A model generated the notes under the pieces. It did no database searches, was not told the DNA's origin, and saw only the letters and a list, made by a program, of their open reading frames with translations. DNA of 64,000 bases, taken from Stutzerimonas stutzeri (GTDB lineage Bacteria > Pseudomonadota > Gammaproteobacteria > Pseudomonadales > Pseudomonadaceae). The stretch lies in NCBI RefSeq assembly GCF_018138085.1, contig NZ_CP073105.1, positions 868,001 through 932,000 of the forward strand, in the 5' to 3' direction. Made by a program: the position numbers and the translations under genes. Below, piece by piece: positions 44,486 through 52,728 of the stretch; positions within the stretch are counted from its first letter, which is position 1; each line of letters starts with the position of its first letter.

Positions 44486-45379
44486 TCATACGGTGTTGTT
44501 CGCCACGGCGCTAAGCTTATGATTTTCTATCGTCCAGCGCGAAATTTCGCCTAGTTCACCAGGATAGTCTTTGAAAATATGTGCGGTTCTAGGACTAATT
44601 ATTGGGCTGAATTTAGGGTATGGCTCATTAAATTTTATGAGCTCAGGTCTAAATGAATAACCCCAATTTGAAATTGCGGCCAAAGAAAGAGATATGTTTG
44701 TTTCTTTGACTAACTCCCAGACTTCTCTCTGATTTTCAATGCTTGTTCTTTCGCCAAGCGTTATTGACCTAATACAAGCTATAGGAATATTCATCACGTA
44801 TATAGGAAATTTACCTGAATCAGAAACTTTCTTGCAATCATTGAGGCTTCTGACTAACCGAACCTCTGACTCATATTCCCATTGATCCGACTTCGTGCAT
44901 AACTCTGAGATTGGGACGGCCTCGCCATCTGAAATGTAAGCGGAAATATCTTTTATTGGGCGCGCTGACCTGTAGTCTATTTCGATTTTTCCTTGGAAAA
45001 ATTCGTGCTCGTCGTCAAATTCAATAACCGCCCCAGCATATTCATCCGCATAATGAGACCACATTAGAAGGGAGTCATTATTTTTGGATAGACAGAGTAC
45101 TCCGATTGAGTTGTTTAGCGATGAAACAATATTTCTTGAATTAACATCGCTGCATTGGTCGGATTTGAATTCTGGATTCAGTTCGCCAATTGGAGGAGAT
45201 CTTCTCTGACCCGTGACATCAAAACTAATTTGCAATTCTTTTGCGAGAAAATCGGTAGGAATATGCAATTCAGGAAGCATTTCGAATGGGTCATTAAATG
45301 CACCTGGCTGGGTGAACCGAATGCTCCCGCCAATCACCTTTTTCAATGTATCTATAGTCAAATATTTATACAGGCTCAT
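44486..45379 (-). CDS. Cassette gene: DUF2971-family protein
   Basis: A 297-residue protein starting MSLYKYLTIDTLKKVIGGSIRFTQPGAFNDPFEM. The N-terminal signature (YKY, then the phrase PGAFNDPFE) and SKNNDSLLMWSHYADEYAGAVIEFD at about 98-122 are typical of DUF2971. The family is widespread, of unknown biochemical function, and often found in mobile or defence contexts. Low GC (roughly 40 percent by eye) against the host at over 60 percent shows foreign origin. It starts just inside its cassette boundary. Confidence 0.83.
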   Translation of the reverse strand: MSLYKYLTIDTLKKVIGGSIRFTQPGAFNDPFEMLPELHIPTDFLAKELQISFDVTGQRRSPPIGELNPEFKSDQCSDVNSRNIVSSLNNSIGVLCLSKNNDSLLMWSHYADEYAGAVIEFDDEHEFFQGKIEIDYRSARPIKDISAYISDGEAVPISELCTKSDQWEYESEVRLVRSLNDCKKVSDSGKFPIYVMNIPIACIRSITLGERTSIENQREVWELVKETNISLSLAAISNWGYSFRPELIKFNEPYPKFSPIISPRTAHIFKDYPGELGEISRWTIENHKLSAVANNTV

Positions 45380-45394
45380 GACTATCCTTTGAGG

Positions 45395-45470
45395 TGCTAA
45401 CGTTTGGTTAAGGGGCCGGCTTTAGCCGGTCCCAGCGAACGAAGTGAGCGACTTGAACCGCTTGTTAGGC
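45395..45470 (-). repeat. attC site 1 (attI-proximal)
   Basis: TGCTAACGTTTGGTTAAG to CTTGTTAGGC, 76 bases, same family as attC 2 and 3, with inner palindrome GGCCGGCTTTAGCCGGTC. Confidence 0.88.
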
Positions 45471-45693
45471 AGCGGGGCAAAGCGGGCTTCGTCGATGAAT
45501 ACCCCACAGTGGCCGAACCTGAAAAAACCATCAAGCCCGAAATAGGTGACAGGTTCACACCCGTGCACGGTGCTTGTGCGCCAGCCTGGGCGAAGTTCGA
45601 GCGCGAGCCGGCACGGACAACACGGCGCACTTTCGTGCTGCGCAAAACATTCAGATTAATTATTGAAGCACCGGAAGCTAAACCAACTTTCAT
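45397..45693 (-). CDS. Cassette gene nearest attI: basic 98-residue ORF
   Basis: ORF starting MKVGLASGASIINLNVLRSTK and running through attC 1 to its TAG at 45397, so the last ~24 codons are attC sequence. Basic, low complexity in the C-terminal part (SRSLRSLGPAKAG). No family recognised. A plus-strand ORF (45404-45721) covers the same cassette and also cannot be excluded. First-position cassettes are the most recently acquired. Confidence 0.4.
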   Translation of the reverse strand: MKVGLASGASIINLNVLRSTKVRRVVRAGSRSNFAQAGAQAPCTGVNLSPISGLMVFSGSATVGYSSTKPALPRCLTSGSSRSLRSLGPAKAGPLTKR

Positions 45694-45722
45694 ACTGTGC
45701 AAATGCCAGAAAAAGAAATGAC

Positions 45723-45860
45723 GCCTAACTATGATTAGACACCAAATGGTGTATAAGACGCCCAACGGGACTGGTGAATAACGTTCCTTGCATTGCTTAC
45801 GCTCCTTGTCTAGGCTGGGCGTTCCAAGAGGATGATGACTGTATAAGGGAGTTATACACC
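45723..45860 (+). promoter_or_regulatory. Probable attI core and intI promoter region
   Basis: GCCTAAC at 45723-45729 (GTTAGGC on the cassette strand) is the insertion point of the first cassette. The remaining 130 bases to the intI start should hold attI, the intI promoter and the cassette promoter Pc. CTGTATAAGGGAGTTATACA (about 45839-45858) resembles, but does not match, a LexA box (no CTG-N10-CAG). Confidence 0.6.
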
Positions 45861-46826
45861 ATGGATGGAAAGCCGCGATTACTCGATCTGGTTCGTGAAC
45901 AGATCAGATTGAAACACTACTCGATCAGAACTGAGCGTGTCTATTGCGAGTGGATCAAGCGCTACGTGCGGTTTCACAATTATCGTCACCCTTCAGAAAT
46001 GGGCGCAGCGGAGGTGGAGGCGTTCCTTTCTGATCTTGCCGTTCGGCGCGATGTTTCTGCTTCTACGCAAAATCAGGCTCTTGCCGCACTGTTGTTTCTT
46101 TATAAGCAGGTGCTTAAACAGGATTTGCCCTGGCTTGGGGAAGTTGTGCGTGCCAAGAAACCTTCGCGTCTGCCTGTGGTGCTGTCCATACAAGAGGTGC
46201 AGCAGGTGCTCGGACACCTTGAAGGTGAGGTCGGTCTCGTCACGCGGCTTTTATATGGGGCCGGGCTTCGTTTGATGGAGGCCTTGCGGCTGCGAGTCAA
46301 GGATGTCGATTTTTCACGTAACGAGTTGCTTATCCGTGACGGTAAGGGCCAGAAGGATCGTGTCACGGTTTTGCCCGTCAGTGTCATTGAGCCGCTGCGG
46401 CGTCACCTTGCTCGGGTGCGGGTACTCCATCAACAGGCATTGGCCGATGGCGGGGGAGATGTCTACCTACCGGACGCCCTGGCCCGCAAGTACCCCAAGG
46501 CGCCTTGGGAATGGGCTTGGCAATACGTGTTCCCGGCAGCGGGTCTCTCCGTGGATCCGCGCAGCGGGGCTGTGCGGCGTCATCATCTCGATGAAAAACG
46601 CGTGCAGCGGGCTTTCAAGCGTGCCGTGAAAGCATCGGGACTAGCCAAGTTGGCGACACCGCATACGTTGCGCCACAGTTTTGCCACGCATTTGCTGGAG
46701 AGCGGGCAGGACATTCGGACGGTGCAAGAACTGCTCGGGCACGCGGACGTCAAGACCACGATGATCTATACACACGTGCTCAATCGGGGCGGCCTTGCGG
46801 TATTGAGCCCATTGGACCGGCTCTAG
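45861..46826 (+). CDS. intI: IntI, integron integrase
   Basis: A 321-residue tyrosine recombinase. The catalytic residues can be placed: Arg137 in [10 protein letters not shown], Lys near 163 in GKGQKDR, His268 and Arg271 in TPHTLRHSF, His294 in [10 protein letters not shown] and Tyr303 in MIYTHV. The extra IntI-specific alpha-helix region between patches II and III is present ([20 protein letters not shown], about 202-221). This insertion distinguishes integron integrases from XerC/D. Start at 45861 behind AAGGGAG; the frame is open 29 codons further. Apparently intact. Confidence 0.95.
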   Translation: MDGKPRLLDLVREQIRLKHYSIRTERVYCEWIKRYVRFHNYRHPSEMGAAEVEAFLSDLAVRRDVSASTQNQALAALLFLYKQVLKQDLPWLGEVVRAKKPSRLPVVLSIQEVQQVLGHLEGEVGLVTRLLYGAGLRLMEALRLRVKDVDFSRNELLIRDGKGQKDRVTVLPVSVIEPLRRHLARVRVLHQQALADGGGDVYLPDALARKYPKAPWEWAWQYVFPAAGLSVDPRSGAVRRHHLDEKRVQRAFKRAVKASGLAKLATPHTLRHSFATHLLESGQDIRTVQELLGHADVKTTMIYTHVLNRGGLAVLSPLDRL

Positions 46827-46954
46827 GCGGCCACGTCGGTCGTATCGGCTGCGCCCGTTGAGCTCAGTGCGGCACATGCAGAACAGAGCGCATCGCTAAA
46901 CCACACGTCTGGTGCTGCCTGATCAGATAGGGTGGGAGAGGTGTTCTGACGCGG

Positions 46955-46991
46955 CAGGCTCGGGAAGCAGTCGAGCGGCTTCCCGAGCCTG
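46955..46991 (-). terminator. Terminator-like hairpin after the TonB receptor gene
   Basis: CAGGCTCGGGAAGC and GCTTCCCGAGCCTG form a perfect 14-bp stem with a 9-base loop, 12 bases after the receptor stop. It may serve both convergent genes; a U-run is lacking on either side. Confidence 0.78.
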
Positions 46992-47003
46992 GCCGACGCA
47001 CTG

Positions 47004-49136
47004 TTACAGCTCGATGGAGATACCGGCCTGCAGGGTGCGCGGGGCACCCGGATAGGCCCAGATGTTGCCCCAGGCGCGTTCGTCGTATTCCTCGTCGAAT
47101 ACGTTGTCGAGGTTGAGGTTGAGGCGAACGCGGTCGGTCAGCGGATAGTAGGCAAGCAGGTCGACCACGGTATAGGCGCCCATGTCGAACGCGGTATTGG
47201 AGGTGCTGCCCTTGCGCGAACTCACATACTTCACGCCTACACCGAGGCCTAGTCCGTCGAGGGCGCCGTTGTCGAACTCGTAGGTGTCCAGCAGGTTGAA
47301 GCTGTGTTCCGGTACGTTGGCCAGACGGCTGCCCACCGGCATGCTGGCGCTGTTGCTTTCGGTCACCTCGGCGTCGACGTAGGCATAGCCACCGATCACG
47401 CGCCATTGCGGGGTGATGTTGCCGGCCACGCTGAGATCGAAGCCGCGGCTGCGCACTTCGCCCGCGGCGATCTGGAAGTTGCTGTCCAGCGGATCGGCCG
47501 TCAGCACGTTTTCCTTGGTGATATGGAACAGTGCCGCCGTCACGCTCAGGTTGTGCTCGGGCAGTTCGTACTTGACGCCGGTTTCGTAGGCGATGCCTTC
47601 TTCCGGATCGAATGCTTGGCTGCTGCGGTCGGCGCCGCGATTGGGCTTGAACGAGCGGGAGGCGTTGGCATAGACGGCCAGCGCGTCAGTCAGGTCGTAG
47701 ATCGCACCGATGCGCGGCGACACGGCGTTATGCGCCTGGTCCCAGCTACCGGTGGGCGACAGCTTGTTGGTGTACTCCTGCTCGAAGCGTTCCAGGCGCG
47801 CACCGAGCTGAAGGGTGAAACGCTCTGTCAGCTCGACCTGATCCTGCAGAAACAGGGCATAGGATTGCAGGTCTTCATCATCGAACGTGGTGGTGCGCGT
47901 GATGGGCGGCAGCGGCTGGCCGTAGACCGGTTCGTAGATATCTATCGGGAAGGCGTTGGTGCCACCCGCGGAACGATCGATACGCGAGTTGTAGTTGAAG
48001 TCGTCGTACTCGACGCCGGTCAGCAGGGTATGGGCGAAGCCCAGCGCGTTGAAGCGCCCTTCGAGGTTGGCCTGGATGGCCGTGTCGTTCCATTCCAGCC
48101 GGCGTTCGCTGTAGTTGCGCCCTACGGTGCGGCCGTCAGCGGCCAGGCCGTTGTTCTCCACCGCTCCGCCTTCCAGCGAGCCGTCGAGGTATTGCACACC
48201 CCCACGCAGGGTCCATTGGTCATTCAGCAGATGCTCGATACGCAGCTGGGTCGTGGCGTTGTCATTGGCGAATTTGCCGGCGCTTTCTTCACCGAGGAAG
48301 CGGTCCCGCGGTAACTGGCCTTGCTGGTTGGCGTAGCGCGTCACGCCCCGGTCGAGCGGGTGACGGTTGTGCAGGTAGTCGCCTTCGAAGCTGATGGCGG
48401 TCGCGGCGCTGAGGTCCCAGCGCAGCACTGGCGCGACGTTGTAGCGCTCGCTCTCGACGTGGTCGCGAAAGCTGTCGGCGCCTTCGGCTACCAGGTTCAG
48501 GCGATAGGTGAAATCGGCCTGCTCGTCCAGCGCGCCGGTGGTATCCAGCGTGCCGCGGCGCAGCCCTTCGGTATTGAACTGGGTACCCAGCACGGTGCGG
48601 CGTTCGGCCTGAGGTTGTTTGCTGACGATATTGAAGGTGCCGCCCGGGTCGCCGCGGCCATACAGCATCGAGGCCGGGCCGCGCAGCACTTCGATGCGCT
48701 CCATGGTGGCGGCGTCCGGCATGTTGGGATAGCCGCGGTTGACGGCGAAACCGTTGCGGTAGAACTCCTGGGAGCTGAAGCCGCGCACCAGGAATTCGGT
48801 CAGCCCTTGGCCACCAAAGTTGTTGCCCCGCTCGACGCCGCCAGCGTAATCCAGCGCGTCTTCGAGCCGCGTTGCGCCGATATCCTGTGCCACCTGCGCG
48901 GGGACTACGGTGATCGACTGCGGGATTTCATGGATGGGTGTGTCGGTCCGTGTCGCACTGGCCGAGCGGGTGGCGCGATAGCCATCTACCGGGCCGTCGG
49001 CGCGCTCGGCTTGTGAAGCGGTGATTTCCATTTGGCCGAGGGCGATGGGCTCGCTGGATGAAGCGGGCTGTTCTGCGGCCTGGGCCGTGCAGGCAAGCGC
49101 CTGGAGCGACAGGACAGGGACGATGAAGCGGCGCAT
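47004..49136 (-). CDS. TonB-dependent siderophore receptor
   Basis: A 710-residue outer-membrane receptor. Signal peptide ends ACTAQA-AEQ (about 21). The plug domain (about 60-165) has IPQSITVVPAQVAQDIGATRLEDAL and RIEVLRGPASMLYGRGDPGGTFNIVSKQP, typical of ferric siderophore receptors. The C-terminal barrel ends ...GISIEL. No N-terminal STN signalling domain, so it probably lacks sigma-factor signalling. A palindromic Fur box lies 51 bases upstream. Ligand unknown; hydroxamate-type (FhuA/FoxA/FpvB-like) is likely. Confidence 0.92.
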   Translation of the reverse strand: MRRFIVPVLSLQALACTAQAAEQPASSSEPIALGQMEITASQAERADGPVDGYRATRSASATRTDTPIHEIPQSITVVPAQVAQDIGATRLEDALDYAGGVERGNNFGGQGLTEFLVRGFSSQEFYRNGFAVNRGYPNMPDAATMERIEVLRGPASMLYGRGDPGGTFNIVSKQPQAERRTVLGTQFNTEGLRRGTLDTTGALDEQADFTYRLNLVAEGADSFRDHVESERYNVAPVLRWDLSAATAISFEGDYLHNRHPLDRGVTRYANQQGQLPRDRFLGEESAGKFANDNATTQLRIEHLLNDQWTLRGGVQYLDGSLEGGAVENNGLAADGRTVGRNYSERRLEWNDTAIQANLEGRFNALGFAHTLLTGVEYDDFNYNSRIDRSAGGTNAFPIDIYEPVYGQPLPPITRTTTFDDEDLQSYALFLQDQVELTERFTLQLGARLERFEQEYTNKLSPTGSWDQAHNAVSPRIGAIYDLTDALAVYANASRSFKPNRGADRSSQAFDPEEGIAYETGVKYELPEHNLSVTAALFHITKENVLTADPLDSNFQIAAGEVRSRGFDLSVAGNITPQWRVIGGYAYVDAEVTESNSASMPVGSRLANVPEHSFNLLDTYEFDNGALDGLGLGVGVKYVSSRKGSTSNTAFDMGAYTVVDLLAYYPLTDRVRLNLNLDNVFDEEYDERAWGNIWAYPGAPRTLQAGISIEL

Positions 49137-49186
49137 GGGGTCGTTCTCTATAAGGCGTCGAGCGGAAGTGCGCGAATGCTATATAT

Positions 49187-49205
49187 GTTGATAATTATTA
49201 TCAAC
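49187..49205 (-). promoter_or_regulatory. Fur box of the siderophore receptor
   Basis: GTTGATAATTATTATCAAC is a perfect 19-base palindrome with the Fur core GATAAT-N-ATTATC. Located 51 bases upstream of the receptor start. Confidence 0.85.
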
Positions 49206-49484
49206 AATGCCGCCGACGCCACCTTTGCGGTGCCTGACTCGGATGTGCTTGAGGCTCTGACTGACGATCGGCCGTGGCGAGTCGCGTTAGGCCGCATGCT
49301 TGCTGGCGCGGCGATGCGCTGCGAACCAACTGGGCTGAGCCGGCGGTTGAGCAGGGCGGGGCGATGGCGATAAATCGCTCGCCTGGTGACGGTGGCGTCC
49401 CGCTGCGGGAGAGCGATTAATCAGCCGCCTTGTACCTCTGCGCTACCGCGGGGTGGGATCTCTTGATTGCGGCGCCGCTAGCGT
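49206..49484. other. Intergenic region without a recognisable gene
   Basis: About 280 bases upstream of the receptor promoter. Plus-strand frames are open, but one starts within the Fur box and none has support. Confidence 0.4.
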
Positions 49485-49979
49485 TCAACGACTGCGGTCG
49501 GAGCCTTCGCGCGAGCGCGTGGATTCGCTGGCATCGGGCGTATCGGTCGTCTTTTGTGGCGCAGGTTCGGCGGCGGGCTCGCTGGAAGGCGCCATCGTCG
49601 GCGTACCGATGCTTTTGTCGGCGGCGCGGCAGGTCAGCTCCGCGAAGGGCTTGTCCGGTGAATAGTCACCTGGCACCCGCTCGACCCGCTGGCTGTTGGA
49701 GGTCACGGTGAATACCGGTGGCGCCGACGCATCCGCTCGAGCCTCATCCGGCACGTGAAATTCGCAGGTCACGGTCTCTTCGCTTTTGTTCATCACCCGA
49801 ACCGCGCGAATCCCCACCAGCTCGACACCGGCTTCCGGGGTAGAGGTTGGCACGCCCATGGCACTGACTTCTACGTCGAGCCCGTTCAGGTGCGTGATGA
49901 CCTCGGGCTTCGGTGTCTGAGCGAAGGCCATTGGCACGCAAAAGGCGACGCCGCAGGCAATGAGGAGTGGCTTGGTCAT
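49485..49979 (-). CDS. Exported hypothetical protein
   Basis: A 164-residue protein with a signal peptide (MTKPLLIACGVAFCVPMAFA-QT), a central domain with GIRAVRVMNKSEETVTCEFHVPDEA and PFAELTCRAADK (two cysteines that may pair), and a low-complexity Pro/Glu/Thr tail. Periplasmic. No known function; likely a Pseudomonas-specific family. Confidence 0.7.
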   Translation of the reverse strand: MTKPLLIACGVAFCVPMAFAQTPKPEVITHLNGLDVEVSAMGVPTSTPEAGVELVGIRAVRVMNKSEETVTCEFHVPDEARADASAPPVFTVTSNSQRVERVPGDYSPDKPFAELTCRAADKSIGTPTMAPSSEPAAEPAPQKTTDTPDASESTRSREGSDRSR

Positions 49980-50123
49980 GGGTACCTCCGCAAGTTGTGT
50001 CTGCTTAGAAGGGTTCGATGGGAGAGGGTTCGGTCCTGGCGAACGTGATTGGTTGCATAACGTGTTCGCGGCGGCCGATGACGGGGTATGACCGACACCG
50101 GTCGAATCGCTGCTGATCGACGT

Positions 50124-50954
50124 CTATCGCGAGGCCTGGAGGTTGCGCACGTACAGCGCCTTGCCGCCGGTCGAGGTCGTTCCTCGGCTGTCCAGTTCGA
50201 ACCGTTTCGGTTGCGACTTGATCAGGTCGCTGAGCTTCTTGAAGCCGTAGAGCCGCGGGTCGAATGCCGGGCGCAGCTTGCTGATGCTCGAGCCCAGCAG
50301 GCCAAGCTGGACCCAGTCGTCATCCTCGTCGGCGATGTCGCTCAGGACCTTGGCAATGAAGTCCACCGGCACCTTCTGCGCCTTGACCTGGGCGCTTCGC
50401 TCAGCGGGGCGGGCGTCGTCCTCGGTCTTCTCCGTTGGTGTGGGTGCGGACGCCTTCTCGCCGTTGCTCGGCGGCTCCTGGGAGGTCTTGGGTGCATCGG
50501 CGCGGAGAATCTCGGTGTAGATGAACTTGTCGCAGGCGGAGACGAACGGCGAGGGTGTCTTCTGTTCGCCGAAGCCGTAGACGTTCAGGCCTTCCTCGCG
50601 CAGGCGGGCGGCCAGACGGGTGAAGTCGCTGTCGCTGGAGACCAGGCAGAAGCCGTCGAACCGCCGGGTATAGAGCAGATCCATGGCGTCGATGATCAGT
50701 GAGCTGTCGGTGGCGTTCTTGCCCGAGGTGTAGGCGAACTGTTGGATGGGTTGGATCGAGTAGTCCAGCAGGACCTTCTTCCAGCCACCCAGATTGGGTT
50801 TGGTCCAGTCGCCGTAGATGCGTTTGACGCTGGCAACGCCGTATTTGGCGATTTCCTCGAACAGCCCCTCGACGATGGCGGCAGGTGCGTTGTCGGCATC
50901 GATGAGGACGGCGAGGTGGATCTGCTGACGAGTATTGCTGGGTTTGGCGGCCAT
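50124..50954 (-). CDS. NYN-domain protein with C-terminal OST-HTH/LOTUS domain
   Basis: A 276-residue cytoplasmic protein. The N-terminal PIN-like NYN (LabA/Limkain) domain at about 14-155 has acidic active-site residues in LAVLIDADNAP, DSSLIIDAMDLLY and LVSSDSDFTRLAARLRE. An acidic linker (SNGEKASAPTPTEKTEDD) follows. The C-terminal LOTUS/OST-HTH domain is at about 195-270 (WVQLGLLGSSISKLRPAFDPRLYGFKKLSDLI). Probable RNA-binding nuclease; target unknown. Confidence 0.87.
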   Translation of the reverse strand: MAAKPSNTRQQIHLAVLIDADNAPAAIVEGLFEEIAKYGVASVKRIYGDWTKPNLGGWKKVLLDYSIQPIQQFAYTSGKNATDSSLIIDAMDLLYTRRFDGFCLVSSDSDFTRLAARLREEGLNVYGFGEQKTPSPFVSACDKFIYTEILRADAPKTSQEPPSNGEKASAPTPTEKTEDDARPAERSAQVKAQKVPVDFIAKVLSDIADEDDDWVQLGLLGSSISKLRPAFDPRLYGFKKLSDLIKSQPKRFELDSRGTTSTGGKALYVRNLQASR

Positions 50955-51042
50955 GATTCGTCCCTGGATGAATGTCGCCCGACCATAACGCCTGCGCCGC
51001 CGTGCGGCCAGCGGCAGCGCAGGCGAGGCGCCTTGACTGTGT

Positions 51043-52149
51043 TCAGTTCGGCAGGTCGGGCGACTGGCTCGGCTCATGCAGCGGGCAGCCGTTGTGGCGT
51101 GCGCGATACGCCGCTGACATCTCGTACGCCGGCTTGCGTGAACGCATGATGCCGCCGAGTGGGCGGTGCGCCGCGAGACCATGCCAGGGGCTGAAGGACA
51201 TCTGATCATCCACCACCGCCGAGCGGGCATCGCTCCAGGCTGTCTGCGGCTGCACCTCGATCCGAGCAACAGCCACGTAAGGGCTGTCTTCTTCCGGCCA
51301 GACCACGCTGGCGTCTTCGATGGGCATCTTCTCGATGTCCGTGGCCAGCTGAACGCGCAGCTCCCAAGTGCCGCCGTGCTGCGCGAAGTGGTCGCTGATC
51401 GCCTCGCGCAAGCCGTTCGGCCTGTTCTTCAGATCGACGTGCTGGTCCGTCAAGGCTTTCAGCTCCGGGGACACCGGGACCAGCGAAAGCTTGGCGAAAT
51501 AAGGTCCGTAGAGCACGGGAACCACGCTGTAGTAGGTCTCCCCGAGCAGGTTCGTGGTGGGATGACCACCCATGCCTTTGAGCATCGCGCTTTCGCCTCC
51601 GGCTTTTTCAACCAGACTCTCGGCACCGCGCAGAGCGGCAGACAGCGCCTGCTTGGCGCGGGGCGCGCGGTCGGTGGTCTTGGCGATCAGCTTCACAGAC
51701 TTGAGGAAGTCCTTGGGCGTCGGAGCCATGAACGCCGGCGCGTTGACCATGACGAAATCCTGGGTGACCTGGCCGTCGCTATTGGGCAGTCGCTCGCCCT
51801 CGACACCGATGAGCTTGATCGCCAGCCCGCGCGGGGTTGAAACCTTGTCGTCGAGAATGTCGCCCGGATTGGTCGAGTAGCGCATCAGCACCGGTTTCTT
51901 GCCTGACTGTGCAAAAGCACCCTGGGCCAGTGCCGGCGGCAGGCCATGCAGGATCTCGATTTCGCCTTGCAGCAGGCCGTGGCTCTTGGCATGCACGCTG
52001 CGGATCGCGTGGCCACCGTCGGCGTATGTCGTCTCGGCGATCTCGCGCATGGCCTGGATCAGACCTTCAATGCTCTCGGCTTCGTCGTCAGGCACTTGCT
52101 CGTATGCGGGGTGGAAGGGAAGGGGCGTGATGCTGAGGCGTTCGGTCAT
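51043..52149 (-). CDS. Catalase-like heme protein
   Basis: A 368-residue protein with the catalase core fold but shortened. HAKSHGLLQGEIEIL holds the distal His region (about 53), and PVLMRYSTNPGDILDDKVSTPRGLAIKLIG is typical of the family. The C-terminal tyrosine motif region is not clear. Family members can be peroxidases or heme-dependent oxidoreductases. No signal peptide seen. Neighbouring genes do not explain its role. Confidence 0.75.
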   Translation of the reverse strand: MTERLSITPLPFHPAYEQVPDDEAESIEGLIQAMREIAETTYADGGHAIRSVHAKSHGLLQGEIEILHGLPPALAQGAFAQSGKKPVLMRYSTNPGDILDDKVSTPRGLAIKLIGVEGERLPNSDGQVTQDFVMVNAPAFMAPTPKDFLKSVKLIAKTTDRAPRAKQALSAALRGAESLVEKAGGESAMLKGMGGHPTTNLLGETYYSVVPVLYGPYFAKLSLVPVSPELKALTDQHVDLKNRPNGLREAISDHFAQHGGTWELRVQLATDIEKMPIEDASVVWPEEDSPYVAVARIEVQPQTAWSDARSAVVDDQMSFSPWHGLAAHRPLGGIMRSRKPAYEMSAAYRARHNGCPLHEPSQSPDLPN

Positions 52150-52252
52150 GGGCTCGGCTCCGGCAGTAAAGGCGGCGCGGTGTACCGCGCGGTCTGCTGT
52201 CGACAGTCGGAACCGGCAATGGTTGTGTCCGAAACCGGGCAGTCACCGCCCG

Positions 52253-52711
52253 CTACAGTGGCCTCACGCCAAAACCGCGCGCCATCAGCGTCGCCAGCAG
52301 CGGTAGCAGCAGCAGCGCAAGCAGCTCGATGCGAATCACGCCTTTGACCCAGCGCGCCGCGGTTGGTGTGATGAGCGGAACCTGGCCGGCCTTGAGCGCA
52401 GGGCGCCAGCGCAAGAAGGTCACCGTGGGGAAGATCGACAGCAACGCAACCGCCACGAACAGCCCGATCTTGGCGTGAAAGAAGCTGTTGTTGAGGTAGT
52501 AGTCCAGCCCTTTGCCGTAGCGCATCGCGCGTGCCGCGCCGGTGATCAGCACCAGGCCAGCGGCGATGCCGAAGGCCAGGTCGACGCGGAACAGGCTGCG
52601 GGCGCGCTTGAAATTCAATGGCAGGCGGAACAGTTGGTGCTCGAGCACCAGCAGGGCGAAGAGCAGGAAGATCGCCACGAAGTGCAGGTAAGCGGCGATG
52701 GCATAGGCCAT
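52253..52711 (-). CDS. DUF2214-family membrane protein
   Basis: A 152-residue protein with four membrane helices. MAYAIAAYLHFVAIFLLFALLVLEHQLF at the N-terminus and FFHAKIGLFVAVALLSIFPTVTFLRW in the middle match DUF2214. Conserved histidines (His10, His25 and His79) might bind heme. Function unknown. Confidence 0.8.
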   Translation of the reverse strand: MAYAIAAYLHFVAIFLLFALLVLEHQLFRLPLNFKRARSLFRVDLAFGIAAGLVLITGAARAMRYGKGLDYYLNNSFFHAKIGLFVAVALLSIFPTVTFLRWRPALKAGQVPLITPTAARWVKGVIRIELLALLLLPLLATLMARGFGVRPL

Positions 52712-52728
52712 TGTTCAGATTCCTTTGG

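Larger units (their letters stand above)
42638..46826 (-). mobile_element. Chromosomal integron (intI, attI and about six cassettes)
   Basis: A tyrosine recombinase of the IntI class (45861-46826, plus strand) faces away from a leftward array. Six attC-like elements each run from a core RYYYAAC to GTTRRRY and can fold by an internal inverted repeat: 42638-42713, 42785-42873, 43137-43196, 43466-43541, 44408-44483 and 45395-45470. Four are nearly identical 76-mers (GCTAACGTTTGGTTAAG-type), which shows a host-type attC family as expected for a sedentary chromosomal integron. A simple core GCCTAAC at 45723-45729 marks the attI boundary. Every sizeable cassette gene is on the minus strand, as expected for transcription from a Pc promoter near attI. 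Confidence 0.92.

Noticed and set aside
45839..45858. LexA box in front of intI
   Set aside because: CTGTATAAGGGAGTTATACA lacks the CTG-N10-CAG spacing, so SOS control of the integrase cannot be claimed from sequence.
45774..45860. Longer IntI start at 45774
   Set aside because: The extra 29 residues do not resemble IntI proteins and lie over the attI/promoter region. The start at 45861 gives the normal length.
49176..49373. Plus-strand 65-codon ORF beginning over the Fur box
   Set aside because: Its first codons are the Fur palindrome and it has no ribosome site or similarity.
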